Shown: piece after piece, positions 54,088 through 64,000 of the stretch
Layout of the letters: each line of letters opens with the position of its first letter
Position numbering within the stretch: position 1 is the stretch's first letter
Assembly: GCA_050084515.1 (NCBI GenBank)
Contig: CM114272.1
Coordinates: 46,004,001 to 46,068,000 of the forward strand
From: Blasia pusilla
Taxonomy: Eukaryota > Marchantiophyta > Marchantiopsida > Blasiales
Direction: 5' to 3'
Length of the DNA stretch: 64,000 nucleotides
The notes under the pieces: model-generated
Told to the model about the DNA's origin: nothing
Databases searched by the model: none
What the model saw: only the letters and a program-made list of their open reading frames with translations
Made by a program: the position numbers and the translations under genes

Positions 54088-55290
54088 GTGATACCCACAA
54101 TTTTGTACTTTTGAAGAAATATATTTGTTTATTGAATGAAGACTTGTATATACCTTATGATTTTGATTATTATATATTATTATGGGGAGGAATGAGTAAG
54201 ATTAAAGTGAATCACGAAGCTCCAAGGACAAGGCAGAGTGATAGAAAATCAAGGATTTGCCTAAGAGGAGAGGAGAATAAAAGAATGAAGTCTCAAGACC
54301 CAGCAAGAAGCTTTGGAACGACAACGAAGCTCAACGAAGCTCTGTCTATCAAGTGCTTCGCTCTATAACGAAGCATGAAGAAGAAGAGAAAGAAGTACTT
54401 CGCTCTTATACGAAGCACGAAGAACGAAGCACCTAGAACAAGAACAAAGAATGGAGAGCTTTGTCTTCAGATCAGGAGAAAGAGCTTCGTCCTCAAGCGA
54501 AGCAAAAGAGGTCCTGACTTAGCAGCGAAGCGAAGCTAAGATTGACAATGAGTTCAAGCGACACATAGTTAGAACAGTTAGAATATGAAGAGACGCAACC
54601 CTTTGTATCAAATTGGTCGTTATGACAGTTTTGGTATGCAGATTCACAGGGATCATAGGAAAAGCAAAGAGCACCATAGATCTATGTAGTTACAAATGTT
54701 GAAGAGCCACCAGCTTCATCAAAACCGCTTCGAATTTTTGGATCACTCCTCCTTCAGAGAGTATTTAAGAAGCATAGAAATAGCTATTATTATCATTCTC
54801 TTACAAAGTCCTCATGCTGTAGGAATGGTCCGAGCAAGGGAGTAGTACCCTCTCGAGCTTGTATACACTTTGAAGCTTTCTCATTCTTGATGGAGTAGTA
54901 AAGCAATCATTCATTCATTCAGATGTGCGATGCTCTTGTCTGAGTATTCTTTTCGGGTCTGTAGAGTGAGAAGTGAATCAAGCGAACCTTTCTCATCAAT
55001 GGAATAATCAACATAAAGTTGTAGGAAATCTGTTTGACAGAGAGTAGCATGTCGAGACCAATTGAGTTCCGAAAGTAGGAGAAGACAACTTTCATGTTGA
55101 GGTGTCTGAGAGGTTTCTTGATATCGAGAGGAAATCTACTTGAGCATGCTGTCAACTTCACTAGAGAGAATTGAGAAAAGAAACTTTGGTACTAAGAAAG
55201 ATCAGAAGATATTGATAAGACGTTGAATATAAATCATACACATTTAAATAAAACTATTACAACATAATTGTAATTTCAAACTCTCTTTTC
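54088..55290 (+). repeat. 3' LTR of A+, last ~75 bp missing
   Basis: It starts TGTGATACCC and matches the other LTRs to CTCTTTTCATCAAACAA near 55290, then runs straight into inverted A- gag sequence. The junction shares the bases CATCAAAC, typical of microhomology joining. Confidence 0.85.
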
Positions 55291-56966
55291 ATCAAACAAT
55301 CATCAAACTGCTCAGGAATGATGTGACATTCCTGAGCAGTATGCCCTTGGGTTCCGCAGGCACTGCACCACACGTTGGGTCTCACCAAACCCGGTCTTCT
55401 TATGGGGTCCTTTAGGGCCGCAAGATGTACTTTCAACTGCGCCATTTGTTTACTTAACTCCTCTATGGTAGACTTGGCCGACTTCTTCGATGTCTCTCGT
55501 ATTGGACTGACAGACCTTTGGGGGCCATCCTTGGTAAGCTTGCCTTTCCTTCCTCGATTGGGAGTGCGGTGGCGTGTACGTCTCTTCCGTTTGGATTTCG
55601 GGTCCTCTTTGGAGACTGTGGACTCCGTCGTGCCATTCGTGGAGGCTTCAGTGTCTATAGAGGACGCTTCATCCTCTAAGGAAGAACTCGTGTGCAAAGA
55701 GCCTTACCATTGATGACGCCTTCTTAGCATTTTTTGGGGACTTCTCGGAGGCTTCGTACGCCTATGTTGATGGGATGACTACTTCTAGAGAGTCTTGTTG
55801 GCCCCCGCAGCAAAACCGGTCCATCTCCTAGGATAGTCCGACACAAACTTGTTTACCAATTGTGAGGTGGTTGTGTGTTCGAGTTTGTTAACAAGACTTA
55901 GGAACCTTTGGATGTATTCCCTCAGGATTTCCTTCTTTTTTTCATTTCAAATCCTGGAGCTTCGTCAGAAGCTTGTCATCTAACTCCAAGTCGCGGAATT
56001 CATGAAGAAAGGCTTCTAGTACCCTCTTCCACGTTTCAATGACCTCCGCTCCCAGGCCCTCATACCACTTACTTGCCCGCTTCTTTAGCAGGCCCGGGAA
56101 TACACGTAACATATCCTCCTCCGAGCCTTCCCCATTAGCCTTAGCTACATGGGTAAACTCGAGCACAAAGTTATCGACGTCATCTCTTCGTCCTCCCGTG
56201 AATGTAGGATATCTTAGCAGCTTCTTTCTAGTGTTAGCTATTGGGAAATTTCGGCTGCTAGGTCCCGGACTTGATGTTCAGGAAGGAGGAGAAAGAGTTT
56301 CCGATCTGATCGGTCAGGCCGGCCCCTCGTCCTCTTCATCCCCAAAGGGATTCCATGTTGACTCTTTGTCCGACTGCGCAGTGGTAGGAGACGTGTTGGG
56401 GATAGCACTCCTGTCCCTCTTCTTGCTCTTCAGCTTCGTTCGAGGACGAAGCCCAAGAGATACACCCGGAGGTCTCCAAGACGGATGATCTTCGTGTTGG
56501 TTATTGTGTCAGTGAGCTTGCTGATCCCTAGCGGATGGCCAGGCGCCTTCCATGAGTCCCTCTTGGGATTCAAGAGCTTGCTTTTGCACCCACTATTGCA
56601 ACAATGTATGGGTCCATGGGGAGAAATAGGATCTTCCTAATTCCTCTAGGAGTGTGAAGGTGCTATCTATCTACCTGCCAGGTTTTCCTCCCATAAACAG
56701 AAGTACCGGGTCATCACCAAGAACAATTGACCTTCATGGGTGAAGCACCCTTCAGCGATAGATTCTTTGACAATACTAATTAGCTGTTCTATCTTCTCTA
56801 GCACTAGTGCAGCAAAAAGATTGCTATCTTCTTCCATCCATTGTCTTAGGGGGATAGCTAGAGATAGAAGATGGTCTTTGGTGAGAACTAGATGGTTGGG
56901 TCTCCTTGGCGATGAGGCTTCTTCTCCCGGCCCAAGGTTACCCATAAGTCTCTCTCTTTCCGTCAA
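55291..56966 (-). pseudogene. gypsy A- gag
   Basis: The ATG at about 56943 (MGNLGPGEEASSPRRPNHLV) opens the first piece, to about 56670; the capsid-like region is at 56490-55940 (EFTHVAKANGEGSEEDMLRV; WYEGLGAEVIETWKRVLEAF) and the basic linker plus first knuckle CSACGTQGHTAQEC at 55700-55330. Several frame changes and stops. Knuckles two and three and the protease are lost at the A+ junction. Confidence 0.85.
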
Positions 56967-56973
56967 ATCTTAT

Positions 56974-56993
56974 GATCCCCGACAACGGCGCCA
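56974..56993 (-). other. primer binding site (tRNA-Asp) of A-
   Basis: On the minus strand the bases read TGGCGCCGTTGTCGGGGATC, complementary to the 3' end of plant tRNA-Asp with one mismatch. It lies 16 bases from the LTR end fixed by target duplications, a longer spacer than usual. Confidence 0.85.
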
Positions 56994-57009
56994 AAAGTTT
57001 GTTGGTATA

Positions 57010-58276
57010 TGTAATGTACAAGAAGTACAAGAATTGATCTTTTGATAGTAATTTAGTGAGTTCGATCCCCAAGAGGATCATGATTATGTGGAAACAGGGG
57101 TCAATATGTCGTTTATCTTGCAATAGTTGTATTAAGTGTGTATAATTCAGATTCAATGACTTATCAATATCTTCAGATCTCTCTTAGTACCAAGATTTCT
57201 TTCCTCTATTCTCTCTAGTGGAGTTGAAATCACGCTCAGGTAGATCTTCACTCAACATCAAAGAACCTCACAGAGACCTCAACAAGGAGCTGGCTTCTCC
57301 TACTTTCGGAACTCAATCCATCTAGGCTGGCTACTCTCTATCGAATATATTTCTTACAACTCCATGTTGATTATTCTATTGATGAAAAGTTTCTTCTGAT
57401 TCACTCTTCACTTTGCAGACCCAATGAGAATACTCAGATATATGTATCGCACATCAGAATCAAGAAATGAGTACTTTACTACTCCATCAAGAATGAGAAA
57501 GCTTCAAAGTGTATACAAGCGTGAGAGGGTACTACTCCCTTGCTCGGACCATTCCTACAGCATAAGGACTTCGTGAAAGAATGATGAGGATAGCTACTTT
57601 CATGCTTCTTAAATATTCTCCGAAGTAGGAGTGGTTCTAAGGATTCGAAGCGTTCTTGAGGAATATGGTTTCTTTTCAACATTTGTAACTACCTAGATCT
57701 ATGGTGCTTTTTTCTCTTCCTATGATCCCTTTGAATCCGCTGAGCATAACTGTACTAACTTCCTATTTGATACAAAAAATTGCGCCTCTTCCTAGTCTAA
57801 CTGTTCTAACGGTGTGCCGCTTGAAATCACTTCGAGTCTTAGCTTCGCTTCGCTGCGAAGTCTGGACCTCTTTTGCTTCCTTTGAGGACGAAGCTCTTTC
57901 TCCGAAGCGCTCCATTCTTTAGCTCTTATTCAAGTTTCTTCGTGCTTTGTTCAAGAGCGAAGTACTTCTTCCTCTTCTTCTTCATCATGCTTCGTTCAAG
58001 AGCGAAGCACTTCATAAATAGGTTCTTAATAAGGCTTTGTTGTCTTTCCCAAGCTTCGCTCTTAGTCTTTAGACTTCGTTACTGCATTTCCATCTCCTTT
58101 AAGGAAAATCCTTGATTATCTACCTCTCTGCCTTGTCGTAGGAGCTTCGTGATTTCTTTCAATATTACTCATTCTTCTACTACACAAACGTAATATCCAA
58201 AATCATTATGTATACACAAGTTTTCTTCAAATAAAAAGCTCTAAATCTTCAAAAGTACAAAATTACAGGTATCACA
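57010..58276 (-). repeat. 5' LTR of gypsy A- (1267 bp)
   Basis: In element sense it starts TGTGATACC at 58276 and ends CATTACA at 57010. It matches the 3' LTR (9332-10741) but lacks that copy's 140-bp tandem duplication. It contains many CTTCG/CGAAG inverse motifs. Confidence 0.9.
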
Positions 58277-58281
58277 ACATA
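58277..58281. repeat. right target site duplication (ACATA) of gypsy A-
   Basis: Identical to 9327-9331. Confidence 0.85.
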
Positions 58282-58828
58282 CATCGCTACAAACATACAT
58301 TGGTTATCATGCACACATGTCTAAGATCTGTCTAATTTGAAATCTTAAAATATCTATACATGAATGAGTGGACAACCCCAATTGTCCCCCTAGTTGGTGG
58401 TTAGGTCCCACTAACTCCTGATAGCCTACAAAACAAGTCTAAATGCTATGCACCTTTTTGGTGCTGAGATTAGGAGGTTGGGTGCTATGAAGGAAGGCCT
58501 TGAGACTATTTGGCCGTACGCCTCATCTATCATGACAATTGTCGTACAAATATATATTGCTGCCAACATAAATCAGTTGTCAAGCACACACATGTCTAAG
58601 ATCCATCTACATATGAATCCTAACATCACTACACGTGAATGACATGACAACCCCACTCGTCCCCCTAGCTGGTGATTAGGTCCCTCTTACTCCAGATAGC
58701 CTACCAAACAAGCCTTACTGCTATGCACCTTTTTGGTGCTAAGATAAGGAGGTCGGGTGCTTTGTCGTCCCATCGTTAGTCTCCTTTTTGCAATCTAGAA
58801 CATCAAGAATCATCTTGTATTCTACCTC
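58282..58828 (-). repeat. tandem repeat of about 265 bp derived from a gypsy B 3' region
   Basis: Two units, about 58282-58493 and 58545-58762, share blocks such as CACACATGTCTAAGATC, CTATGCACCTTTTTGGTGCT and, on the minus strand, the B block GGGACCTAA(C/T)CACCA. A third, partial unit borders the left end of A- (before 9327). A- inserted into this array. Confidence 0.7.
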
Positions 58829-58945
58829 TCACAGACATGTACATATGGGACAAAGCCAACGTCCTTGAGGAACCAAGTCAAGAGGCGGCGTCAAACTTGA
58901 CACATGCCATTCTCCGAAATACCCATCACACACTAGCATCGTGGG
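58829..58945 (-). pseudogene. PHD finger fragment of a minus-oriented gypsy B remnant
   Basis: On the minus strand: MLVCDGYFGEWHVSSLTPPL and PQGRWLCPICTC, clearly related to the finger at 47474-47614. Here CPIC is kept where the other copy has CPRF, but the second Cys pair reads CDGY and the later Cys reads Ser. It lies head to head with the B LTR starting at 58946. The open frame that extends into the LTR is accidental. Confidence 0.65.
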
Positions 58946-59742
58946 TATCACGTCTTTTAGGATAGATCGATCAGATCTAGTAGAGCCCCTTTGTGAGTAG
59001 TGTAGGACAGGCTCAATTGGTTGAGGATGACCTGTTGAGGCCCCAGGAAACCTGACAGAGTAGGTTTCCCCTTCGTTTTGGCTCATTTGGAACCATATAG
59101 AGGAACTTACTACTTTAGGTAAGTACCACTTTGAGTATATGATTGACTTTATATTTTTGGTAAGTGGCCCTTGACCTCCTACATCAAGTCAAGAGCCAAG
59201 GAGATGACTTGCGAGAATAGGTTACCATGGAGAGAGCTTGGAAGAGGGGAGGGGTAGACCTCAAGGAGAGAGAGCTTGAGAGCTCATTCTCTCTTTGTTG
59301 AACCTCTTAGCATAAGGCGACGGAGCTATGGTCCCTTGCCTTGTGAGTGTAATCCAAGCTTCTCATTAGAAGAGTGGGTTTGGTTTGACATGAGAGAGAG
59401 AGTGCACACCTTTGAGAGCTATGGTGTGAGATGGTGTAGAGAGAGATTGGATCTTACTTTACAAAGAGAGAATGAGAGAGCTTCATGGGAGAGCTCGCTA
59501 GTCACTCGTTTTTTTTGCAGGTTGGAGACCGTGTTCCCCATTCAATGCCTCATGGGGGTGCTCACCAGAGCAAGGGCTACTTTGATTGTTCTTTGCATTT
59601 GTCAATTTTTTGTGTGGAAGAGTGGCGTGTGGAAGCGCTGCTCAATTTCTGACGGGGATTGATTACAGGGGCGCATTGTCCCATGCCAGTGCTCTTGAGA
59701 GTACCATATAGCTTGCTGATTTGTATTTGTATAGGTTTTATA
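58946..59742 (+). repeat. LTR of gypsy B3 (about 797 bp)
   Basis: Matches 35474-36264 with more differences than the 48964 copy has. The first bases are TATCACG instead of TGTCACG. Confidence 0.65.
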
Positions 59743-61168
59743 TTTTTTTGGGAGAAATCAGCGCGGAAGGGCTGCCAAATTTTGTGTAGCAGAAAGAGAC
59801 ATTGGGCTTTACGACAATCCCTGTTTGTTTTTACTGAAATATCTTATTCTAAATATTTTTGACATTGTCGTATATCATGAAGCTATGCACGCTGTGCAAT
59901 GAACAATGCGTAATTTGGAGCTTGGATCAAAAAGTTATGGTCAATCTTGCAAAACTGCTATTGCTAGGCAATTTTTAGGGTTAAATTGTTCAAACCCTAA
60001 ACCAGCCGCCACGCCGGTGGCGGCTGTCGCTCTCATAGTCACCGTCAACAGTCTACCATCGACGGTCGATGGTCAACCATCACCGTCCCTGATCAATCGT
60101 CACTGTCACGGGTCCGCCGTCACCATCAACGGTCAACCATCATCATCAATGGTCCACCGTCCATTGTCCATCCTTTGGTTGCCACTGCCGCCATTCTGGA
60201 GTGGAGGGTCTTCCACGACGTTCGTTGATTCTCTGACTTGCGTCACCACCACGTCCTTTGTTTTGGTCGCCATCATCATCGCAGTATTGTCATCAACCGG
60301 TGATGGCAAATGACCTCCAATTATGGTGTTTGAGTTTTGATTTCATGCTGCTATGTTGTGATTGGTAGCCGCTCGACGACGATCGAGTGCCATGCCGTGA
60401 CGCCCGTAGCTGCAACGCGCCGCCGATTGCCGCGCCCTCCCGCACCCCACCGTCTCAATCGCGGAGCCGCTCCATCATTGTGGAGCAGAGTGTGGGTTTA
60501 TTGTTAATTGAGGAGGGTATGCCGCCCGAGTGCCGCATCCCACCATGGAAGACCGTTCCATGCCGCATGCAACGCTGCACCGTTCCGCTAGAATCGCACT
60601 GTCTATCGAGGATTTTTTAGCAGCATCAGTACGGGAGGAGTATGACTTGTTGATTGGAGGAGTTATCTCCACAACCAAGTTGGGGTCGAGATTTGCAGTT
60701 GCTGAGGAGCGATATCGACATGTGTTCAGGTTACGCACTCAAGTCCTTTACCCTGCACGGGTGAGGGATTTTGGGATTTGGGTGGTTTATTTGGGAATAT
60801 TGGGTTATGTGGATGGTGAGAGCATCATTTATGTATGTGGTTTGGGGGACGTAGACCTCTGTGGGATGTCCGGAGTTGAGGGTAGGTTGTCGATTAGATG
60901 ATAGCGTGGCCGATTTGCCGCACCACGCCGCTTGTTGCCGCACGTTACACGCCTGAGGGAGGGAGAATGTAGATCGAGTGACGCATGTTTGGGATGATTG
61001 ATTGAGGGATTACTAGCAAGGTTGAGAGTGATCGAGTGAGAGGGGCACGAGGGTCATCACAGGGTCCGTTCGGGACTTTGACTGGTGAACCCGAGAGTAG
61101 CTCTAGAGGTTTTACGCAGAGTGGCGCGAGGTTCCACGGGTCTCCACATACCACCTTGACCTCCTTCT
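59743..61168 (+). other. leader of gypsy B3
   Basis: Corresponds to 36265-37667, with a similar CCATCAACGGTCAA-type minisatellite at 60040-60170 and GC-rich part at 60365-60600. The piece YDLLIGGVISTTKLGSRFAV (about 60640-60700) is also kept in the other copy. Confidence 0.55.
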
Positions 61169-61648
61169 GTGTCCTCGTCAGACAAGGGGGAGGGTGTAGA
61201 GGAGTTTGTGATCACATCGCCACACATTGTGAGTGGTCCTTCTTGTTGGGCGTACGAAATGGACGACCAGGGTAGAGGATCGTATAGGTTTTCAAGTGCA
61301 GTAGGTACGATTGAGTTGCAGGATTTCAGAGCAAAGTTTAGGAGTTGGTGCGACTCCCAACGGGCCAAGAACTCTAGAAAGTTCAACCCATTTACAGCAT
61401 GGAACGGTATGTTCGAGCATTTAGAGGGGGCGCCCATGGACGATTACCATGAGTTCTCTAAGAGATATGCACGTCAGATCAAGGCGTTGGGGGACGAGGA
61501 GTTGGAGTTGCCCGACACGGTGGTGAAGTTGCCTATGGAGGAGGTAGAGTCCTACCACCTAGACACGTCAAGGGAGATGTCGGGCATGAGGCTAGGATGG
61601 CTGCTCAGATACATTAGCTACATGAGCAGATTGCTGCTATGGCATTGA
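61169..61648 (+). pseudogene. gypsy B3 gag with internal deletion
   Basis: It opens MSSSDKGEGVEEFVITSPHI and reads TIELQDFRAKFRSWCDSQRA, then HLEGAPMDDYHEFSKRYARQ, one frame without stops. After about 61493 it jumps to the region that follows the zinc knuckles in the first copy, so capsid centre and nucleocapsid are missing. The frame kept open across the deletion may be chance. Confidence 0.7.
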
Positions 61649-61811
61649 GATTACCCAATGCCGGATCCGTGGCATCGAGATCATATGGAGCAGCCAGAGA
61701 TATGGAGGATCGTGGTTGGATGTGAGGGATTTCCCGGATCGAGGCAGTCGTAGTTGAGGGCCATAACAAGGGGAAGCCAGGAAATAGACTAGGCTTCCTC
61801 CGTCTTTCACA

Positions 61812-62630
61812 TTGTCCGAGGCGATGAGGACCCCATCGATGGGTCCTCATCAAAGTTCCTGGAGAGTTGGTGATGTTGTTGGTGTGCAGGCACAGAGGGC
61901 GATGGGAGAAGCGAGTGTCACGACTCCTATTGTTGATGCTCATGAGGGGCATGTATCGAGCACGTTGTTGGGGGCGGCCACCATATTGTACCGCACTCCT
62001 TTATTTTCAGCTTTCGATATTATGACGTTGGGGGTTACGCCCACCGAGGCTTTTTGGCTGGCCGCTTTAGTATGTGAGCGCAGAGTTGGAGTTCTTGCAT
62101 CACGTTTAGAGGTGATTGTAGAGGAGGTGATGGACTTGCCCTTGGAGCGGATGCTCGGATCGTCCACCTCAGATTCCTAGCAGGATGTCGTTGCTAGGAT
62201 GGCGGAGATGCCCGCTAGACCCGCGATAGAGCGTGCCATGGCTTCTCTTGCTGTTGTGTTGCTGGATAACCAAGGAGAGGTCTACCAGTTGGTGAGTCTT
62301 GGAGGTAGAGCTTCTAGTCTGCAACGCATCTTGTTGGATTCAAGAGCGCAACCCTTGATGTTGGGAAAAGTGATATTCAGAGGATTGGGCTTGACGAGAG
62401 CCGATGTGAAGCGTTGTCCATTCCGCATACATACATCCTTGGGTGGAGCATGCACCACATAGTATATCATCCGACAAGAGGTCATGGTGAGGATTCGCCC
62501 GGGACATTCTACAGACGAGTCTGTGGTGCGAGCCAAGGCGATAGTGACTGATGCAAAGTCCTATGACATCTTGATTGGTGGAGCAGTGTTATACCCGATG
62601 GAGTTTTCCCTAGATTACTAGGAGGAGTCA
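61812..62630 (+). pseudogene. gypsy B3 protease region
   Basis: The first part (61812-62180) and second part (62199-62462) match 39240-39842. The active site reads DSRA in place of DSGA (about 62337). Beyond it, AIVTDAKSYDILIGGAVLYP (about 62540-62600) is the protease C-terminal block, not present in the first copy in readable form. Confidence 0.7.
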
Positions 62631-64000
62631 GCGTCCTATGGACCAGGATAGCAGTCACGTGATGGGCGCCTTAGCTCATTACCGGTTTGATTCAGAGGTG
62701 CAGTGATCGAGCGACGGCCAAGAGAGGTGGTGACCTTAGCAGCATTTAGAAGTGCCATTACTTGGCCTAGTGATTTGATTGAGGGACATGTCCATGCAGA
62801 GGATACTCCCGTTCCTCACATTTCTATGGAGAGGAGTGTTATGGTAGCCGCATCATTCCTTGGATGAGAGGTGCCCTTGTGGGGCTTGACTGAGGAGCTT
62901 CGACGATTCGTAGATAAGCACGTGTAGACCGCGTGGAGCGAGGCGTTTGCACCAGAGCGTGACAGGTTTGAGGAACCCAAGGTAGCAGGGAGTGCTACAA
63001 TGATACCCTTGGATACCACACTCTAAATCAAACCGGTAATGAGCTAAGGCGCCCATCACCGGATTAGTTGTTCTTTTGCAGGTAGGAGTGCGAGTGTAGT
63101 AGTACCTGTATGTGTAGAGTGATGATGTTGCGAGGCACGTCTCACTACAACATGTGGCGCAGTTACGCCTACGTTTTCTCGACTTATTCTTTATGTCCGC
63201 GGTACAGGGGTACCAGAGTTCCCTACTGAGGGATATTTCGTTGTTGGGTGCGTAGGACTTAGAGCGGGTAGGGACCATTGATTTAGCCATTGTTGGTTGG
63301 CCATGTTAGGGCCAATCGAGTGCTGGATGAGGTAGCGGGTTGGTTGTCACTCGGTCTAGGTTGTTTTTGGAGATGTTGAGGGTCTTACGGCAGTTGCAGG
63401 AGCACCACTCTCGTTCTCCAGCCTACAATCTGGAGAATATGCCAATCTTAGGAGACTCTAGATTACGGGTGGTGACGAGTGCTCATCAGGTACATACCTG
63501 GATCGGCCTAGCAGTGTTCTTGGATGCAGCGAGTGTAGGTTCTAGATCCCATAGCCCGCGTCTATGGTGGACCAACTTGGTGCCCCATGCAGTGTTAGGG
63601 AGGGCGTATGCGAGAGTGGAGCGACCCTCCCATTTGTTAGTGGATTCCATTCTGGATCCAGGTCGTCAATCAGAGGCAATGAGGCACAATGATTGACCAC
63701 CGTTGACTATGGTCAACAGGGTAGGCAGGCCTTCCACAGCCTTGCCCACGTTTGTGAGTTTTCCTGCTTCCTATGCATACAAGGAGGCCGGTCCTGGCTT
63801 GGTTTGGGATAACCAGGTTCAGCGGTTGGTGGAGCCCAATGCCGACAAGAGAGTGAGCGATGGGATTTCCCGCAGTAGTGACAATAGTACCGTCAGTGTC
63901 AGAGGCATCACGACGCCATGTCTTGGGTTAGGCGATGGACCTGAATTGCTTGACATGGATCCTCAACTTGGGAGTGGCTGAGGAGCGCCGTATGAGATCG
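62631..64000. other. rearranged end of gypsy B3, no clear domain
   Basis: 39-bp inverse copies (62659-62697 and 63021-63059, one mismatch) enclose 323 bp. Open frames at 63340-63696 and 63703-63981 have no recognised domain. Reverse transcriptase, if present, would lie beyond the window. Confidence 0.4.

Larger units (their letters stand above)
27151..55290 (+). mobile_element. second family A gypsy element (A+), nested in A-
   Basis: Plus-strand order: 5' LTR remnant 27151-27516, primer site about 27536-27555, gag and protease 27586-30600, reverse transcriptase and RNase H 30930-32330, integrase 32330-33680, 3' ORF start 33970-34085, (family B block), 3' ORF continuing 50386-54050, polypurine tract 54072-54087, 3' LTR 54088-55290. 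The 3' ORF resumes after a gap equal to about 200 bp of the A- sequence, which supports one split element. Both outer LTR ends are cut, and about 1.4 kb of A- is lost at the junctions, so the target duplication is gone. Confidence 0.75.
9332..58276 (-). mobile_element. Ty3/gypsy family A element (A-), about 49 kb including nested insertions
   Basis: Reading on the minus strand: 5' LTR 58276-57010, tRNA-Asp primer site 56993-56974, gag 56966-55291, (A+ nested here), reverse transcriptase and RNase H 27150-24994, (Mutator-like element nested here), integrase about 13877-12960, coiled-coil ORF 12632-10785, polypurine tract 10757-10742, 3' LTR 10741-9332. Both ends carry ACATA. About 1.4 kb of late gag and protease is missing at the A+ junctions. 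The primer site, the order reverse transcriptase before integrase, the lack of a chromodomain and the extra 3' ORF place it near the Athila/Tat branch of plant Ty3/gypsy; the exact lineage is not decided. Confidence 0.85.
58946..64000 (+). mobile_element. second gypsy B copy (B3), cut by the window end
   Basis: Order: LTR 58946-59742, leader 59743-61168, gag remnant 61169-61648, protease region 61812-62630, then rearranged sequence to the window end. It is colinear with 35474-39842 except for an internal gag deletion. It stands outside the family A element. Confidence 0.75.

Noticed and set aside
57000-58276. LTR border of A- at 57000 (TGTTGG)
   Set aside because: The solo LTR with GTTAG and the ACATA pair both place the border at TGTAATG (57010).
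58829-59086. Open frame joining LTR sequence to a PHD fragment (minus)
   Set aside because: The N-terminal half is gypsy B LTR read backwards; the fusion is accidental.

Overview
The window looks like nuclear DNA of a land plant. It holds one recognisable host gene with seven GT-AG exons and a long N-terminal extension of organelle-targeting type. Nearly everything else is plant-type transposable elements: Ty1/copia, Ty3/gypsy with tRNA-Asp or tRNA-iMet primer sites, and a Mutator-like DNA transposon. The repeat load and domain mix would suit a fern, lycophyte or bryophyte, but that is a guess.

Layout. (1) 1-3797: 3' part of a Ty1/copia element (+), with its 3' LTR at about 3117-3797. It lies in or next to an intron of (2) a minus-strand organellar oligopeptidase A / M3-family gene. 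Exons 1-7 are at 7888 down to 4090; the catalytic C-terminal half is not in the window. (3) 8331-9331: gene-free flank. (4) 9332-58276: one Ty3/gypsy element ('family A', minus, here A-) whose two LTRs are flanked by the same 5-bp target duplication (ACATA). About 49 kb of nested insertions separate its parts. Inside A- are (a) an 11.1-kb Mutator-like transposon (13887-24993, 9-bp duplication) in the pol gene, and (b) a second family A element in the opposite orientation (A+, about 27151-55290). A+ is split by a Ty3/gypsy element of another family ('family B', about 35474-49758), by a partial LTR of family C, and by a solo family A LTR. B is in turn split by a complete copia element (41069-46284) and a solo family C LTR. 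(5) 58277-58945: B-like 3' debris, minus. (6) 58946-64000: a second B copy (+) running off the window.

Genes and interplay. The gypsy and copia reading frames carry stops, frameshifts and deletions and look dead, but their domain order is readable. Family A has a third ORF, a coiled-coil protein between integrase and 3' LTR, with a TATA-like box at the same relative place in both copies. Family B carries a PHD finger behind the integrase in place of a chromodomain. The Mutator-like element is the most unusual part. It has two divergent gene-like units with TATA boxes facing away from each other: a minus-strand coiled-coil gene that later shows a methyltransferase-like segment, and a plus-strand unit ending in a SWIM zinc finger. 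More than 30 copies of a roughly 27-bp imperfect palindrome (CAACCCGTCGGA...TCCGACGGGTTG type) are scattered between and around them and were not seen elsewhere in the window.

All positions were read by eye. Exon ends rest on splice dinucleotides plus family similarity recalled from knowledge; no database search or alignment was run.
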